Origin: Falsiruegeria mediterranea M17 | Lineage (GTDB): Bacteria > Pseudomonadota > Alphaproteobacteria > Rhodobacterales > Rhodobacteraceae | Direction: 5' to 3' | DNA: 64,000 nucleotides | NCBI RefSeq assembly: GCF_900302455.1 | Contig: NZ_ONZG01000005.1 | Location: 248,001-312,000 of the forward strand | Shown: piece after piece, positions 1 to 8,883 of the stretch | How the letters are laid out: every line of letters begins with the position of its first letter | Numbering within the stretch: position 1 is the stretch's first letter | Position numbers and translations under genes: made by a program | Notes under the pieces: generated by a model | Seen by the model: the letters and a program-made list of their open reading frames with translations, nothing else | What the model was told of the DNA's origin: nothing | Databases searched by the model: none

Positions 1-1
1 T

Positions 2-199
2 GCGATTATTACCGAGACCGTGTTCCAGTGGCCGGGTGTTGGCCTTCTGTTCATCAACGCGATCCAGTTTGTCGACATCCCCGTGATGGCCGCCTACCTG
101 ATGCTGATTTCCGTGATGTTCGTGGGCATCAACCTGATCGTTGACCTTCTTTACTTTGCCATCGACCCGCGCCTGCGCGTGGATGGGAGGACCGCATGA
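2..199 (+). CDS. ABC transporter permease, DppB type (3' fragment)
   Basis: Only the last 65 codons are in the window. They read as the C-terminal end of a dipeptide/oligopeptide (DppB/OppB) inner-membrane permease: a conserved stretch containing FQWPGVGLL, two hydrophobic segments, then the typical ending around YFAIDPRLR. The TGA stop at 197-199 overlaps the ATG of the next gene (ATGA), so the two permeases are translationally coupled. The substrate cannot be told from this fragment. Confidence 0.9.
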   Translation, partial: AIITETVFQWPGVGLLFINAIQFVDIPVMAAYLMLISVMFVGINLIVDLLYFAIDPRLRVDGRTA

Positions 200-1146
200 G
201 CGATATGACCAAAGACCCCGCAACTGCGCGCCCTTCCCGGCTCGCCACCTTCTGGGACAGCGATTTTGTCTGGTCCTTCCGCCATTCACCGGTGGCGATC
301 ATCGCCCTATTGGTTGTGGCCGTCCTGCTGCTGGCCGCGCTCTTCGCGCCGCTGATCGCGCCGCATGATCCATTCAATCCGGCGACACTGAACCTGATGA
401 ACGGATTTACCGCTCCGGGCGTGCCTAATGCCTTCACGCAGGAGACATTTCTGCTGGGGACAGATGACCAGGGTCGCGATGTGTTTTCGACCATCCTTTA
501 CGGTCTGCGCATCTCCCTCTTCGTGGGTATCTCGGCCGTCATGCTGGCGATGATCATCGGCGTGGTTCTGGGTCTTGTCGCCGCATACGTCGGCGGCTGG
601 ACCGAGACCATCATCATGCGCGTCGCTGACGTACAGCTGACCTTCCCTGCCATCCTGGTTGCGATGCTGATCTTTGGCATCGCCAAGGGGATAACCCCGC
701 CCGAATATCGCAATGAAATGGCGATTTGGGTGTTGATCGTCGCAATCGCGCTGTCGGATTGGGTGCAGTTCGCCCGCGTTGTGCGTGGTGCCGCATTGGT
801 GGAGAAGAACAAGGAATACGTTCAGGCCGCCCGCCTGATTGGCCGTGGCCCCATTCCGATCATGTTCCGCCACATGCTGCCCAACGTTCTGTCGCCGGTT
901 CTGGTCATCTCGACCATCTCGCTGGCGCTTGCGATCATCGCCGAGGCAACACTCAGTTTCTTGGGTGTGGGCGCACCGCCGACGCAGCCGTCGCTGGGGA
1001 CGCTGATCCGCATCGGTCAGGGGTATCTCTTCTCGGGTGAATGGTGGATCCTGCTGTTCCCGTCGATCACCCTGCTGGCCCTCGCCTTGTCCATCAACCT
1101 GCTCGGAGACTGGCTCCGGGACGCATTGAATCCGAAGCTACGATGA
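196..1146 (+). CDS. ABC transporter permease, DppC type
   Basis: Inner-membrane subunit of a dipeptide/oligopeptide-type importer, 316 residues. The N-terminal cytoplasmic tail is followed by a first membrane segment (about 33-55), the family motif LGTDDQGRDVFS (88-99), several more membrane segments, and the EAA loop (about 207-230) that contacts the ATPase. Starts inside the stop of the preceding permease and ends in an ATGA overlap with the ATPase gene, so the three genes form one operon. The family also covers nickel and opine-like substrates; nothing here fixes the cargo. Confidence 0.95.
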   Translation: MSDMTKDPATARPSRLATFWDSDFVWSFRHSPVAIIALLVVAVLLLAALFAPLIAPHDPFNPATLNLMNGFTAPGVPNAFTQETFLLGTDDQGRDVFSTILYGLRISLFVGISAVMLAMIIGVVLGLVAAYVGGWTETIIMRVADVQLTFPAILVAMLIFGIAKGITPPEYRNEMAIWVLIVAIALSDWVQFARVVRGAALVEKNKEYVQAARLIGRGPIPIMFRHMLPNVLSPVLVISTISLALAIIAEATLSFLGVGAPPTQPSLGTLIRIGQGYLFSGEWWILLFPSITLLALALSINLLGDWLRDALNPKLR

Positions 1147-2843
1147 CCCTGCTAGACATAAACAAACTGACGGTCGAGTTTCCGACCCGTCGCAAGGTGT
1201 TCCGCGCTGTCGATGCAGCGTCGCTCACCGTCGAACCCGGTCAGATCCATGGTCTGGTCGGGGAATCCGGGGCTGGCAAGTCCACCATCGGCGCTGCCGT
1301 TCTGGGCCTTCTGGAACGTCCTGGTCACATCACCGGGGGTGATATCGTCTTCAAGGGCGATACCATCAGCGGCCTAAATGCGGACGCCATGCGCAAGCTG
1401 CGCGGCAAGAAGATCTCGATGATCTTTCAGGATCCGCTGACCTCTCTCAACCCGCTGTTCACGGTCAAGGAGCAGTTGGTCGAAACCATCCAGGCACATC
1501 ACGACGTGTCGGATGCCGAGGCCGTTCAGCGCGCGCGCGACCTGATCGACCGTGTCGGCATCCCCGACCCGGACACACGGTTGGATCAGTACCCGCACCA
1601 GTTCTCGGGCGGTATGCGTCAGCGCGTGGTGATCGCTCTGGCGCTGTGTTCCGAGCCGGATGTGATCATCGCGGATGAGCCGACAACTGCCTTGGACGTC
1701 TCGGTTCAGGCGCAGATCCTTGAGCTGATCAAGGAGTTGGCGCGCGAGCGTCAGGTGGGTGTCATCCTGGTGACCCATGACATGGGCGTGATTGCCGAAA
1801 CCACGGACGTTGTGACGGTGATGTACGCCGGCGAGGTGGTCGAGAGTGGCCCCACCGAGCAGGTCATGGGCCGACCTGAGCATCCCTATACCCAATCGCT
1901 CATCGCTGCTGTTCCGCGTCCGACGCTCAAGCTGCACCGTTTCCCGCAGATCAGCTATGGCGGGCGTGAAACCCGCTTTGCGATCGAGGATCTGGCGCGC
2001 AACTGGCCCAAGGTGGAAAACGATCCGTCAAAGCCACTCTATGAGATCAAGGGCATCACCAAGCGGTTCCTGCAAAAACGCGGCCTACTGCCGTGGAGCC
2101 GCGAGTATTTCACAGCAGTGGATCAGGTCAGCTTTGACATCAAACCCGGTGAGGTCTTTGGCGTCGTGGGTGAGTCTGGTTCAGGAAAATCCACCGTCGC
2201 GCGGATGATCGCGGGGCTTTATCAGGTGGATGAGGGTGAGGTCATCTTTGATGGCAAGACCGTCAGCAACCTGGGTGACAAGGCCGTACAAGAGGCCTAT
2301 CGCCAAGACATCCAGATGATCTTTCAGGACCCGTTTTCCTCGCTCAATCCGCGCATGCGGGTGGACGAGATCGTGGCCGAACCGATCCGGCATCACAAGC
2401 TGATGGAAGGCAATGCCATCCAGAAACGCGTGGAGGATCTACTTGATCAGGTGGGTCTGGGCGCATCGGCGGCGCTGAAATACCCGCATGAGTTCTCGGG
2501 CGGGCAGCGTCAGCGCATCTCGATCGCGCGCGCCTTGGCAACGCAGCCACGGTTCCTTATCTGTGACGAGCCGACGAGTGCGCTTGACGTCTCGATCCAG
2601 GCGCAGATCCTGAACATCCTCAAGGACCTGCAGGAACATCTGGGACTGACCATGCTGTTCATCAGCCACGACCTGCCGGTGGTACGTCAGATGTGCGACC
2701 GGGTGGCGGTGATGAAGGCAGGCAAGATCGTCGAAATTCAGGACACCGAAAGCCTCTTTGCCAATCCGCAGACCGAGTACACGCGCGAGCTGCTGGACCT
2801 TATGCCCAAGCTGGACGATCTGTCGACCGAAAACCTCGAATAA
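1143..2843 (+). CDS. ABC transporter ATP-binding protein, fused DppD-DppF type
   Basis: Energy-coupling subunit of the importer, 566 residues, with two complete ATPase domains in one chain. The first has Walker A GESGAGKST (about 40-48), the ABC signature FSGGMRQR (about 154-161) and Walker B ending IADEP (about 176-180). The second has Walker A near 341-352 and signature FSGGQRQR near 450. Each is followed by an oligopeptide-type C-terminal extension. The start is the ATG at 1143, which overlaps the DppC stop as ATGA; a longer upstream frame would run back into dppC and is not credible. Fused D/F subunits are common in Rhodobacterales. Substrate unknown. Confidence 0.95.
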   Translation: MTLLDINKLTVEFPTRRKVFRAVDAASLTVEPGQIHGLVGESGAGKSTIGAAVLGLLERPGHITGGDIVFKGDTISGLNADAMRKLRGKKISMIFQDPLTSLNPLFTVKEQLVETIQAHHDVSDAEAVQRARDLIDRVGIPDPDTRLDQYPHQFSGGMRQRVVIALALCSEPDVIIADEPTTALDVSVQAQILELIKELARERQVGVILVTHDMGVIAETTDVVTVMYAGEVVESGPTEQVMGRPEHPYTQSLIAAVPRPTLKLHRFPQISYGGRETRFAIEDLARNWPKVENDPSKPLYEIKGITKRFLQKRGLLPWSREYFTAVDQVSFDIKPGEVFGVVGESGSGKSTVARMIAGLYQVDEGEVIFDGKTVSNLGDKAVQEAYRQDIQMIFQDPFSSLNPRMRVDEIVAEPIRHHKLMEGNAIQKRVEDLLDQVGLGASAALKYPHEFSGGQRQRISIARALATQPRFLICDEPTSALDVSIQAQILNILKDLQEHLGLTMLFISHDLPVVRQMCDRVAVMKAGKIVEIQDTESLFANPQTEYTRELLDLMPKLDDLSTENLE

Positions 2844-2863
2844 CTCCGGTCACAAGACAAAAC

Positions 2864-2898
2864 AAAGCCCCGCCCGACATGACATCGGGCGGGGCTTT
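2864..2898. terminator. Strong bidirectional intrinsic terminator
   Basis: A perfect 14-bp stem (2864-2877 with 2885-2898) around a 7-base loop. It is GC-rich inside, with AAA on the left and a run of five T on the right, so it reads as a rho-independent terminator on both strands. It lies between the ends of the convergent ABC transporter operon (+) and the uspA/TRAP operon (-). Confidence 0.92.
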
Positions 2899-2912
2899 TT
2901 CATTTGAACGGC

Positions 2913-3344
2913 TTAGCGAACCACGTAGACTGACACCTGTGAATGGCGCACAACTCGTGCCGCGTTCGGACCCAGCAAATAGTCTTTGAAGTCCGGCTTG
3001 TGGGCCCCGATCACGATCAGATCGGCGCCTGCGCCTTCGGCCGTTTTCAGGATCTCTTGATAAGCGGTTCCGGTCGCGACCACATGACGGATCTCGGCAT
3101 TGCGATCTTCACCCAGGGTTGCGATACAAAGTCTCTGCATCTGTTCCCCGGCCTCATGCACGGCTTTCTCATGGTGATCAGCCTCAAAGAACCCCGATAC
3201 CCAGCTTTCGCCAAAATCGGGCAACACCGTCACGACATCCAGCCGCGCCCCGTCCATGTCCGCCAGTTTGGCGGCACGGGCCAGGACAGGCCCGTCATGT
3301 TCACCGTTGCTGATGTCGATTGCACAAAGAATGGACTTGCTCAT
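2913..3344 (-). CDS. Universal stress protein, UspA family
   Basis: Cytoplasmic single-domain Usp protein of 143 residues, the usual length. The N-terminus has the family's beta strand and Asp (ILCAIDIS). The C-terminal half has the nucleotide-binding type sequence VIGAHKP followed by the GPNAARVVRHSQ stretch that forms the phosphate loop. Its ATG overlaps the stop of the TRAP permease gene (ATGA), so it is the last gene of the TRAP operon. Small Usp proteins are often cotranscribed with TRAP transporters; TeaD, which regulates the TeaABC ectoine transporter, is the known precedent. A regulatory role here is inferred. Confidence 0.93.
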   Translation of the reverse strand: MSKSILCAIDISNGEHDGPVLARAAKLADMDGARLDVVTVLPDFGESWVSGFFEADHHEKAVHEAGEQMQRLCIATLGEDRNAEIRHVVATGTAYQEILKTAEGAGADLIVIGAHKPDFKDYLLGPNAARVVRHSQVSVYVVR

Positions 3345-5950
3345 GCGGGTTCTCCCTCTTTGGCGGCACGGCCGCGTTGCAGCATCGCGATCAGACCCAA
3401 CAGGATCAGCGCCGGGATGTAGATCAGCTCCTTGAGCGGCTGTTCCGCTGGTGCCTGAATCGAGGCAATCTGGACCGGGTCATCGGCGTAGAAGTCAAAG
3501 GACTCCAGGTTCGACGCCACGGGCGAGCCAAACATCGGCTCATCCAGTTTCACCACGCCGTCCTCTTCCAGCAGCATCAGACCGAACGCATCGACACGAG
3601 CCGCGCCATCCGCTTCGGGGCCTACCTTCAGAACCAATGTGGTCTCTTTGGTGTTGCCGGTGTCAAAATCCGGGCCACTGACAACCATGCGGATTTCTTT
3701 GCCCTCTTCGGCCTCTCCCACCGCTTGCACAAACGCAGCCGGCTCGATGGCCTCATACGCGGGCGAGATACGGTTCATAAAGAAGTCGGGCCGGAACAGT
3801 GCAAAGGCGACCAGGATCAAGGCGATGCTTTCATAGATGCGGCTCTTGGTCAGGAAGTAACCCATCGTACCGGCCGTAAAGACCAGGATGGCGATGGTTG
3901 CGGCTATGGCCACGATGATCCCTTGTGTCCACGTCACATCAATCAACAACAGGTCGGTGTTGAAGATGAAGACAAACGGCAGGGCCACAGTACGAAGCGA
4001 GTAGAAGAAGGCGATGAAACCGGTCTTGATCGCGTCGCCACCGGAAACAGCCGCAGCCGCGAAACTTGCAAGCCCCACAGGGGGCGTCACATCCGCCATG
4101 ATCCCAAAGTAGAACACAAACAGGTGCACCGCGATCAGCGGCACGATCAGCCCCGATTGCGCGCCCAGTTCCACAACCACACCCGCCATCAGCGAGCTGA
4201 CAACGATGTAGTTCGCCGTGGTCGGCAGGCCCATGCCCAGCACAAGGCTGAGCAAACCCACCATCACCAGCATCAGGATCAGGTTGCCGCCGGACAGGAA
4301 CTCGACCAGATCGGCCATCACCTGCCCCACGCCTGTCAGGGTCACGGTGCCCACGATCACGCCCGCCGTGGCCGTGGCCAAGGCGATACCGATCATGTTG
4401 CGTGCGCCGTCAATCAGGCCTTGCCACAGGTCGCCAACTCCGTCCATAAATGTCGCGCCCATGTTGGTCTGACCCCGGAACATCGCCTTGAGCGGTTTCT
4501 GTGTCAGCAGGATCACGAACAGCAGTGCCGTCGCCCAGAAGGCTGAGAGCCCCGGAGATTTCTGCTCGATCATCAGGAAGTAGACCAGAACGATGATCGG
4601 CAGCAGATAGTGCAAACCGGCCTTGTAGATTTCGGACACCACAGGCAGTTCGACCTCTTTGGCGTTCGGATCATCCGGTACCAGATCATCAACGCCCGAG
4701 GCGAGCCACAGAAGCGCCATATAGGCCAGAACGATCAGTGCAGACAGAACCAGCCCCGAGGCACCCGGCATCATCGATATGACAAACTGCACAGGGTACT
4801 GAACGCCGTAACAAAGACCCGCAAAACCCGCGAAGAACAACGCCATTCCGCCGATTGTACGACCCATCGACACGACCCGGTTGCCCAGAGTCGGCATATT
4901 CCGCTTCACCGCTTCCAGATGCACGATGTAGACAAGCGCGATGTAAGAAATCGCAGCAGGCAGGAAGGCGTGGGTGATCACCTCGACATACGAGATGCCG
5001 ACATATTCCACCATCAGGAAGGCCGCGGCCCCCATGACGGGTGGCATGATCTGACCGTTGACCGAGGACGCAACCTCGACCGAGCCGGCCTGTTCACTGC
5101 TAAAGCCCACCCGCTTCATCAGCGGAATGGTGAAGGTGCCGGTGGTCACGACGTTGGCAATCGACGAGCCGGAAATAAGCCCGGTTGCAGCAGACCCTAC
5201 AACGGCCGCTTTGGCTGGGCCACCGCGCAGGTGACCAAGCGCGCCGAACGCCATCTTGATGAAGTAGTTCCCTGCCCCGGCCTTATCCAGCAGCGCGCCG
5301 AACAGAACGAAGAGGAAGACGAATTTTGTTGAAACACCCAAGGCGATGCCAAAGACACCTTCGGAGGTGATCCACATATGGCTCATCGCCTTTTTCAGGC
5401 TGGCGCCCTTCCACTGGATGACTTCAGGTACCCAGCTGGACGAACCGAAGAAGACATAGGCCAGAAAAATTGTCGCGATGATTGCCATTGCCGGGCCAAG
5501 CGCTCGGCGCGCTGCCTCGAACAGTAGGATCAAACCTAGAAGCGCAAACCATTTGTCCACGTCATCGGCCAATCCGCCCGAATCCACGATTTTCTGATAG
5601 AAGATATAGCCATAGAGAGCGATACCCGCGCCCACGATGCCCATGATCCAATCCTGGATTGGGATATAGTTTCGTGGGCTGGACTTGAGCGCCGGATAGG
5701 CCGCAAACGCCAGGAACATGGCAAATGCCAGATGGATCTGGCGTGAATTGTTAACAACGCTACCGGGCAGAAGAAGGTTCGACACAGGCGAGGCCAGAAC
5801 GACCTGGAACACGGACCAGATCACGGCCACGATGGCCAGGAACAGCCCCACACTGCCAGCCGGATCACGGGCGCCCGCATCAGACGATGCGACCAGATCC
5901 TGCAGTTCTTCTTCGGTAAGCGGACGATTGCCCTGAGTGTCAGAGGCCAT
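3341..5950 (-). CDS. TRAP transporter fused permease (4TM/12TM, DUF3394 C-terminus)
   Basis: Large inner-membrane protein of 869 residues that joins the small (DctQ-like) and large (DctM-like) TRAP subunits in one chain, as is standard for systems that use TAXI-type binding proteins. Many hydrophobic segments are visible. TRAP large-subunit signatures include GSAATGLISGSSIANVVTTG and the region MGLPTTANYIV. The last ~200 residues form a mainly soluble extension with two hydrophobic stretches, matching DUF3394. It lies downstream of the TAXI binding protein gene and upstream of a Usp gene. Sodium-driven uptake of an organic acid is likely; the substrate is unknown. Confidence 0.95.
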   Translation of the reverse strand: MASDTQGNRPLTEEELQDLVASSDAGARDPAGSVGLFLAIVAVIWSVFQVVLASPVSNLLLPGSVVNNSRQIHLAFAMFLAFAAYPALKSSPRNYIPIQDWIMGIVGAGIALYGYIFYQKIVDSGGLADDVDKWFALLGLILLFEAARRALGPAMAIIATIFLAYVFFGSSSWVPEVIQWKGASLKKAMSHMWITSEGVFGIALGVSTKFVFLFVLFGALLDKAGAGNYFIKMAFGALGHLRGGPAKAAVVGSAATGLISGSSIANVVTTGTFTIPLMKRVGFSSEQAGSVEVASSVNGQIMPPVMGAAAFLMVEYVGISYVEVITHAFLPAAISYIALVYIVHLEAVKRNMPTLGNRVVSMGRTIGGMALFFAGFAGLCYGVQYPVQFVISMMPGASGLVLSALIVLAYMALLWLASGVDDLVPDDPNAKEVELPVVSEIYKAGLHYLLPIIVLVYFLMIEQKSPGLSAFWATALLFVILLTQKPLKAMFRGQTNMGATFMDGVGDLWQGLIDGARNMIGIALATATAGVIVGTVTLTGVGQVMADLVEFLSGGNLILMLVMVGLLSLVLGMGLPTTANYIVVSSLMAGVVVELGAQSGLIVPLIAVHLFVFYFGIMADVTPPVGLASFAAAAVSGGDAIKTGFIAFFYSLRTVALPFVFIFNTDLLLIDVTWTQGIIVAIAATIAILVFTAGTMGYFLTKSRIYESIALILVAFALFRPDFFMNRISPAYEAIEPAAFVQAVGEAEEGKEIRMVVSGPDFDTGNTKETTLVLKVGPEADGAARVDAFGLMLLEEDGVVKLDEPMFGSPVASNLESFDFYADDPVQIASIQAPAEQPLKELIYIPALILLGLIAMLQRGRAAKEGEPA

Positions 5951-6034
5951 AGATCATCTCCCTGTCCAACTGCCTCGTGTCACATCAACCTGACCGGGCA
6001 GTTTCTTTTTTTGACCCGTTGTACGGGTGTGAAA

Positions 6035-6056
6035 CGAGGCGCCAGTTGGCGCCTCG
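6035..6056. promoter_or_regulatory. Intergenic stem-loop between TAXI gene and permease gene
   Basis: Perfect 9-bp inverted repeat (6035-6043 with 6048-6056) around the loop AGTT, 20 bases past the TAXI gene stop on the minus strand. Only TTT follows on that strand, so it is a weak terminator. It more likely protects the upstream mRNA or attenuates transcription so that the binding protein is made in excess over the permease. This function is inferred. Confidence 0.6.
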
Positions 6057-6076
6057 ATCCCTTTGGCTTTGGTGGA

Positions 6077-7045
6077 TTATTCCATCCAGCCTTTTTCTTT
6101 GTAGTACTTCGCAGCACCGGGGTGCAAAGGCGCCGAGAGACCATCTTTGATCATCTCTTCAGGTGTCAGGTTGCCGAACGCGGGGTGCAACTTTTTGAAG
6201 GCGTCGAAGTTTTCGAAGACACCGGACACCAGCGCATAAACCGCGTCATCCGACACATTGGCCGAGGTCACCAGGGTCGCGCCCACACCAAACGTATGGG
6301 TGTCATCTGGGTTGCCGCGATAGGTGCCACCAACGATTCTGGCCTTACGGTAGAACGAGTTTTCGTCAACCAAGCGGTCAACACCCGCACCATCGACGTT
6401 TACCAGAACCGAGTCACAGGCGGTGGTTGCTTCCTGGATCGAACCCGACGGGTGACCAACGGTGTAAACCATAGCGTCGATCTGGTTGTCACACAGAGCA
6501 GCCGACTGTTCCGCTGCCTTCAGCTCGGTCGCCAGAGCAAAATCGCTCATGCCCCAGCCTTTGGCGTTCATCACCACTTCCATGGTGCCGCGCTGACCGG
6601 AACCGGGGTTGCCGATGTTCACGCGCTTGCCTTTGAGGTCGTCAAAGTTTTCGATACCAGCATCGGCACGGGCAACAACTGTGAAGGGCTCGGGGTGAAC
6701 CGAGAAGACGGCGCGCAGGTCTTCGAACTTGCCAGCGTCCTGGAACTTCGAGCTGCCGTTGTAGGCGTGGAACTGCCAGTCGGATTGCGCCACACCAAAT
6801 TCCAGCTCACCTTCGCGGATGGTGTTGATGTTGTAGACCGAACCACCGGTGGATTCGACCGAGCAACGCACGCCGTGCTCTTTGCGGCCCTTGTTCACCA
6901 GACGGCAGATCGCGCCGCCGGTCGGGTAGTACACGCCGGTCACGCCGCCGGTGCCGATGGTGATGAACTCTTCGGCGAAGGCTGCCGGAGCCATCATTGC
7001 GGTCGCCGCCAGAGCAGTCAGGCTCAGCTTGCTGTAACGTTTCAT
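6077..7045 (-). CDS. TAXI family TRAP transporter solute-binding protein
   Basis: Periplasmic binding protein of 322 residues. A clear Sec signal peptide (two Lys/Arg, a hydrophobic core, then cleavage after AAFA at about residue 24) is followed by the TAXI-family start, a strand with the glycine-rich ITIGTGGVTGVYYPTGGA. Length fits the family (about 320). It is the first gene of the operon with the fused permease downstream, separated by a stem-loop. TAXI systems often take up C4/C5 dicarboxylates or glutamate; nothing here identifies the ligand. A good ribosome site (CTGGGAG) lies just before the ATG. Confidence 0.95.
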   Translation of the reverse strand: MKRYSKLSLTALAATAMMAPAAFAEEFITIGTGGVTGVYYPTGGAICRLVNKGRKEHGVRCSVESTGGSVYNINTIREGELEFGVAQSDWQFHAYNGSSKFQDAGKFEDLRAVFSVHPEPFTVVARADAGIENFDDLKGKRVNIGNPGSGQRGTMEVVMNAKGWGMSDFALATELKAAEQSAALCDNQIDAMVYTVGHPSGSIQEATTACDSVLVNVDGAGVDRLVDENSFYRKARIVGGTYRGNPDDTHTFGVGATLVTSANVSDDAVYALVSGVFENFDAFKKLHPAFGNLTPEEMIKDGLSAPLHPGAAKYYKEKGWME

Positions 7046-7251
7046 TTAAGAACTCCCAGTTTCTTTTTCGCTCTCGGGAGGTCCTCGTAATGACTTTCGA
7101 TCCATAAGCACAAGCCCACACTTTCGTGTGAGGCACCTGCAACAGGTCAAAATATAAGAACTTTTTTCTCTCCCGATACAAACAGGGTTTCACCCGTGCC
7201 CGCGACTTGTCAAGGCTCATTGGGAGACTGCGGGGATCGTCGACCTTGGAA

Positions 7252-7267
7252 TCTTCAAAACTGAAGA
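7252..7267. promoter_or_regulatory. Short inverted repeat upstream of TAXI operon
   Basis: TCTTCA-AAAC-TGAAGA is a perfect 6-bp inverted repeat about 210 bases upstream of the TAXI start, in the 268-base gap that must hold the operon promoter. It could be an operator or just the tail hairpin of the upstream crotonase gene. No other element in this gap is convincing. Confidence 0.25.
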
Positions 7268-7313
7268 CAATTTCCGAATTTTCCCCGCAGCAGAGGTTCA
7301 GCTGCTGAACGTG

Positions 7314-8222
7314 TTAATCAGACGTCCTTGCCCGGGCTTCCATTTCTCGGATTAACGCGCGTGCTTCGTCACCTTCGGGAATCGGTCTGCCGCTGTCGCG
7401 CCATTCCACGGCGGCCTTGAACCCCTCGGCCTGAGCATAGCGACGGAACCAGAGCCCTTCGGGATTGTGCCTAGTGATGCCATCAAAGACGGTCGCCATC
7501 ATCTGCGTTTGCTCCAGCCCCATGGTCAGCATCACCTGATTGACCACCATCTTGTGCATCGCCAGATGGCCCGAGGGGACGCCAGCGATCCGACGGGCCA
7601 TTTTCATAGTCTCGGCCTCCAGCTGATCAACGGGTACGGAGTAATTTGCCAGCCCCCATTCGGCGGCCTGTTTGCCGCTGATCAAGTTGCCGGTGAACAT
7701 CATCTCTTTCGCCCGTGTCGGACCCAAGCGATAGGTCCACATCGCCGTCGTGGGACAGCCCCAGACCCGCGTGGGCATGTATCCGATGCGGGCATCATCC
7801 GCCATCACCAGCATATCGCAGCACAAGGCGATGTCGCTGCCACCAGCCGCTGCGGCGCCATGCACTTTTGCAATGGTGGGTTTGCGGCATTTCCAGAGTG
7901 TCATGAAATCTTCGGTGTTCTTCTTCATCACCGCGTAATCCGCGATCGGGTCCCAGGGATAGCTTTCCTGCTGACACGGGTGGTCGATGTCCTGCTCGGC
8001 ATAGGCCGACAGATCATAGCCACCGCAGAACCCCTTGCCCGCACCTTCGACAATAATGACATGCACCTGCTCGTTGTTTTCTGCCCATTCCACGGCCGCG
8101 CGAATGTCGCCCGGTGTTTCATCACAGATCGCATTCAACCGTTCGGGTCGGTTCAACAACAGGCGCGCAATGCGAGGTTCATCCGGATCATGGTCAATTC
8201 TCAGGGTGGTAAACTCGGGCAT
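7314..8222 (-). CDS. Enoyl-CoA hydratase/isomerase family protein
   Basis: Crotonase-fold enzyme of 302 residues, slightly longer than usual (about 260). It has the first oxyanion-loop motif [10 protein letters not shown] and the second ([14 protein letters not shown]), where the backbone amides stabilise the CoA-thioester enolate. It acts on a cytoplasmic acyl-CoA; the exact reaction (hydratase, isomerase or lyase) cannot be told. A purine-rich ribosome site (GGAGGAGAG) precedes the ATG. It is not obviously in an operon with its neighbours: the TAXI operon follows after 268 bases and the upstream gene is divergent. Confidence 0.9.
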   Translation of the reverse strand: MPEFTTLRIDHDPDEPRIARLLLNRPERLNAICDETPGDIRAAVEWAENNEQVHVIIVEGAGKGFCGGYDLSAYAEQDIDHPCQQESYPWDPIADYAVMKKNTEDFMTLWKCRKPTIAKVHGAAAAGGSDIALCCDMLVMADDARIGYMPTRVWGCPTTAMWTYRLGPTRAKEMMFTGNLISGKQAAEWGLANYSVPVDQLEAETMKMARRIAGVPSGHLAMHKMVVNQVMLTMGLEQTQMMATVFDGITRHNPEGLWFRRYAQAEGFKAAVEWRDSGRPIPEGDEARALIREMEARARTSD

Positions 8223-8392
8223 CTCGTCTCTCTCCTCCGGATGAATACGCGACCATGATTTTGCGGGCCTGACGGTGCGTCAATGGGAACATGGCGAAAC
8301 GCACCCCACGACCCGACGTCACAAAGCACGGCGGCTTTGCCGCAGATGGGCGGCTTGACCCGGCTCAGATCCGCGCAGATGGTGCGAACAAG

Positions 8393-8743
8393 ATGAGACC
8401 CAACCCACAGAAAAAGCGCACTTTGGCTTTGAACGCACGGCTTCCCGATTTGTTGGGATTGGTTGGCGTGCTCATGATTGCGCTTTTGGTCTGGGCCTCG
8501 CCCGCACCTTCCATGGGCATGACGCTAGAGGCCGAAACACATTGCCCGGCAGGGATGATCTGCCAAGGGTCGGACAATGACACAGGCTGTCAGGGCAATC
8601 TGTGCGGGGCTGAGCTTTCTACTCCGCTCGTCCCTGCATCCGCTCTTGAACGGCCTGGTCCTGTTGCCGAGGTGGCTTACCTCACCTTGGCTGCTGGCGT
8701 TCGACCAGAGTTCGATCCGCCACCTCCTCGTCTTTGCTCGTGA
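8393..8743 (+). CDS. Small exported/membrane-anchored protein of unknown function
   Basis: A 116-residue protein counted from the ATG at 8393; an in-frame upstream ATG at 8291 would give 150 residues. A basic N-terminus (RPNPQKKR) precedes one hydrophobic segment (about residues 18-38), suggesting export. The mature part has a cysteine-bearing stretch with four Cys within about 20 residues (CPAGMIC...CQGNLC), then a Pro-rich tail ending PPPPRLCS. I recognise no family. It precedes a multicopper oxidase on the same strand, so the Cys cluster may bind metal; this is inference. Confidence 0.6.
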   Translation: MRPNPQKKRTLALNARLPDLLGLVGVLMIALLVWASPAPSMGMTLEAETHCPAGMICQGSDNDTGCQGNLCGAELSTPLVPASALERPGPVAEVAYLTLAAGVRPEFDPPPPRLCS

Positions 8744-8883
8744 CCGATCCCTCCACGCCTCCCGGCGTGAAATTTCGAACGAATTCGAGAAAACTCGATG
8801 CAAACTGCTAGATTGAACAAAAGTGCGCCTGACGCGCCCCCAAATGCCATGCCTATTGTCACCACTTGTCAGAGGGCGAGACC

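Noticed and set aside
3320-4546. Long plus-strand frame of 408 codons, rich in His, Gln and Arg
   Set aside because: It lies fully opposite the TRAP permease gene and its composition is that of an antisense shadow; no family resemblance or ribosome site.
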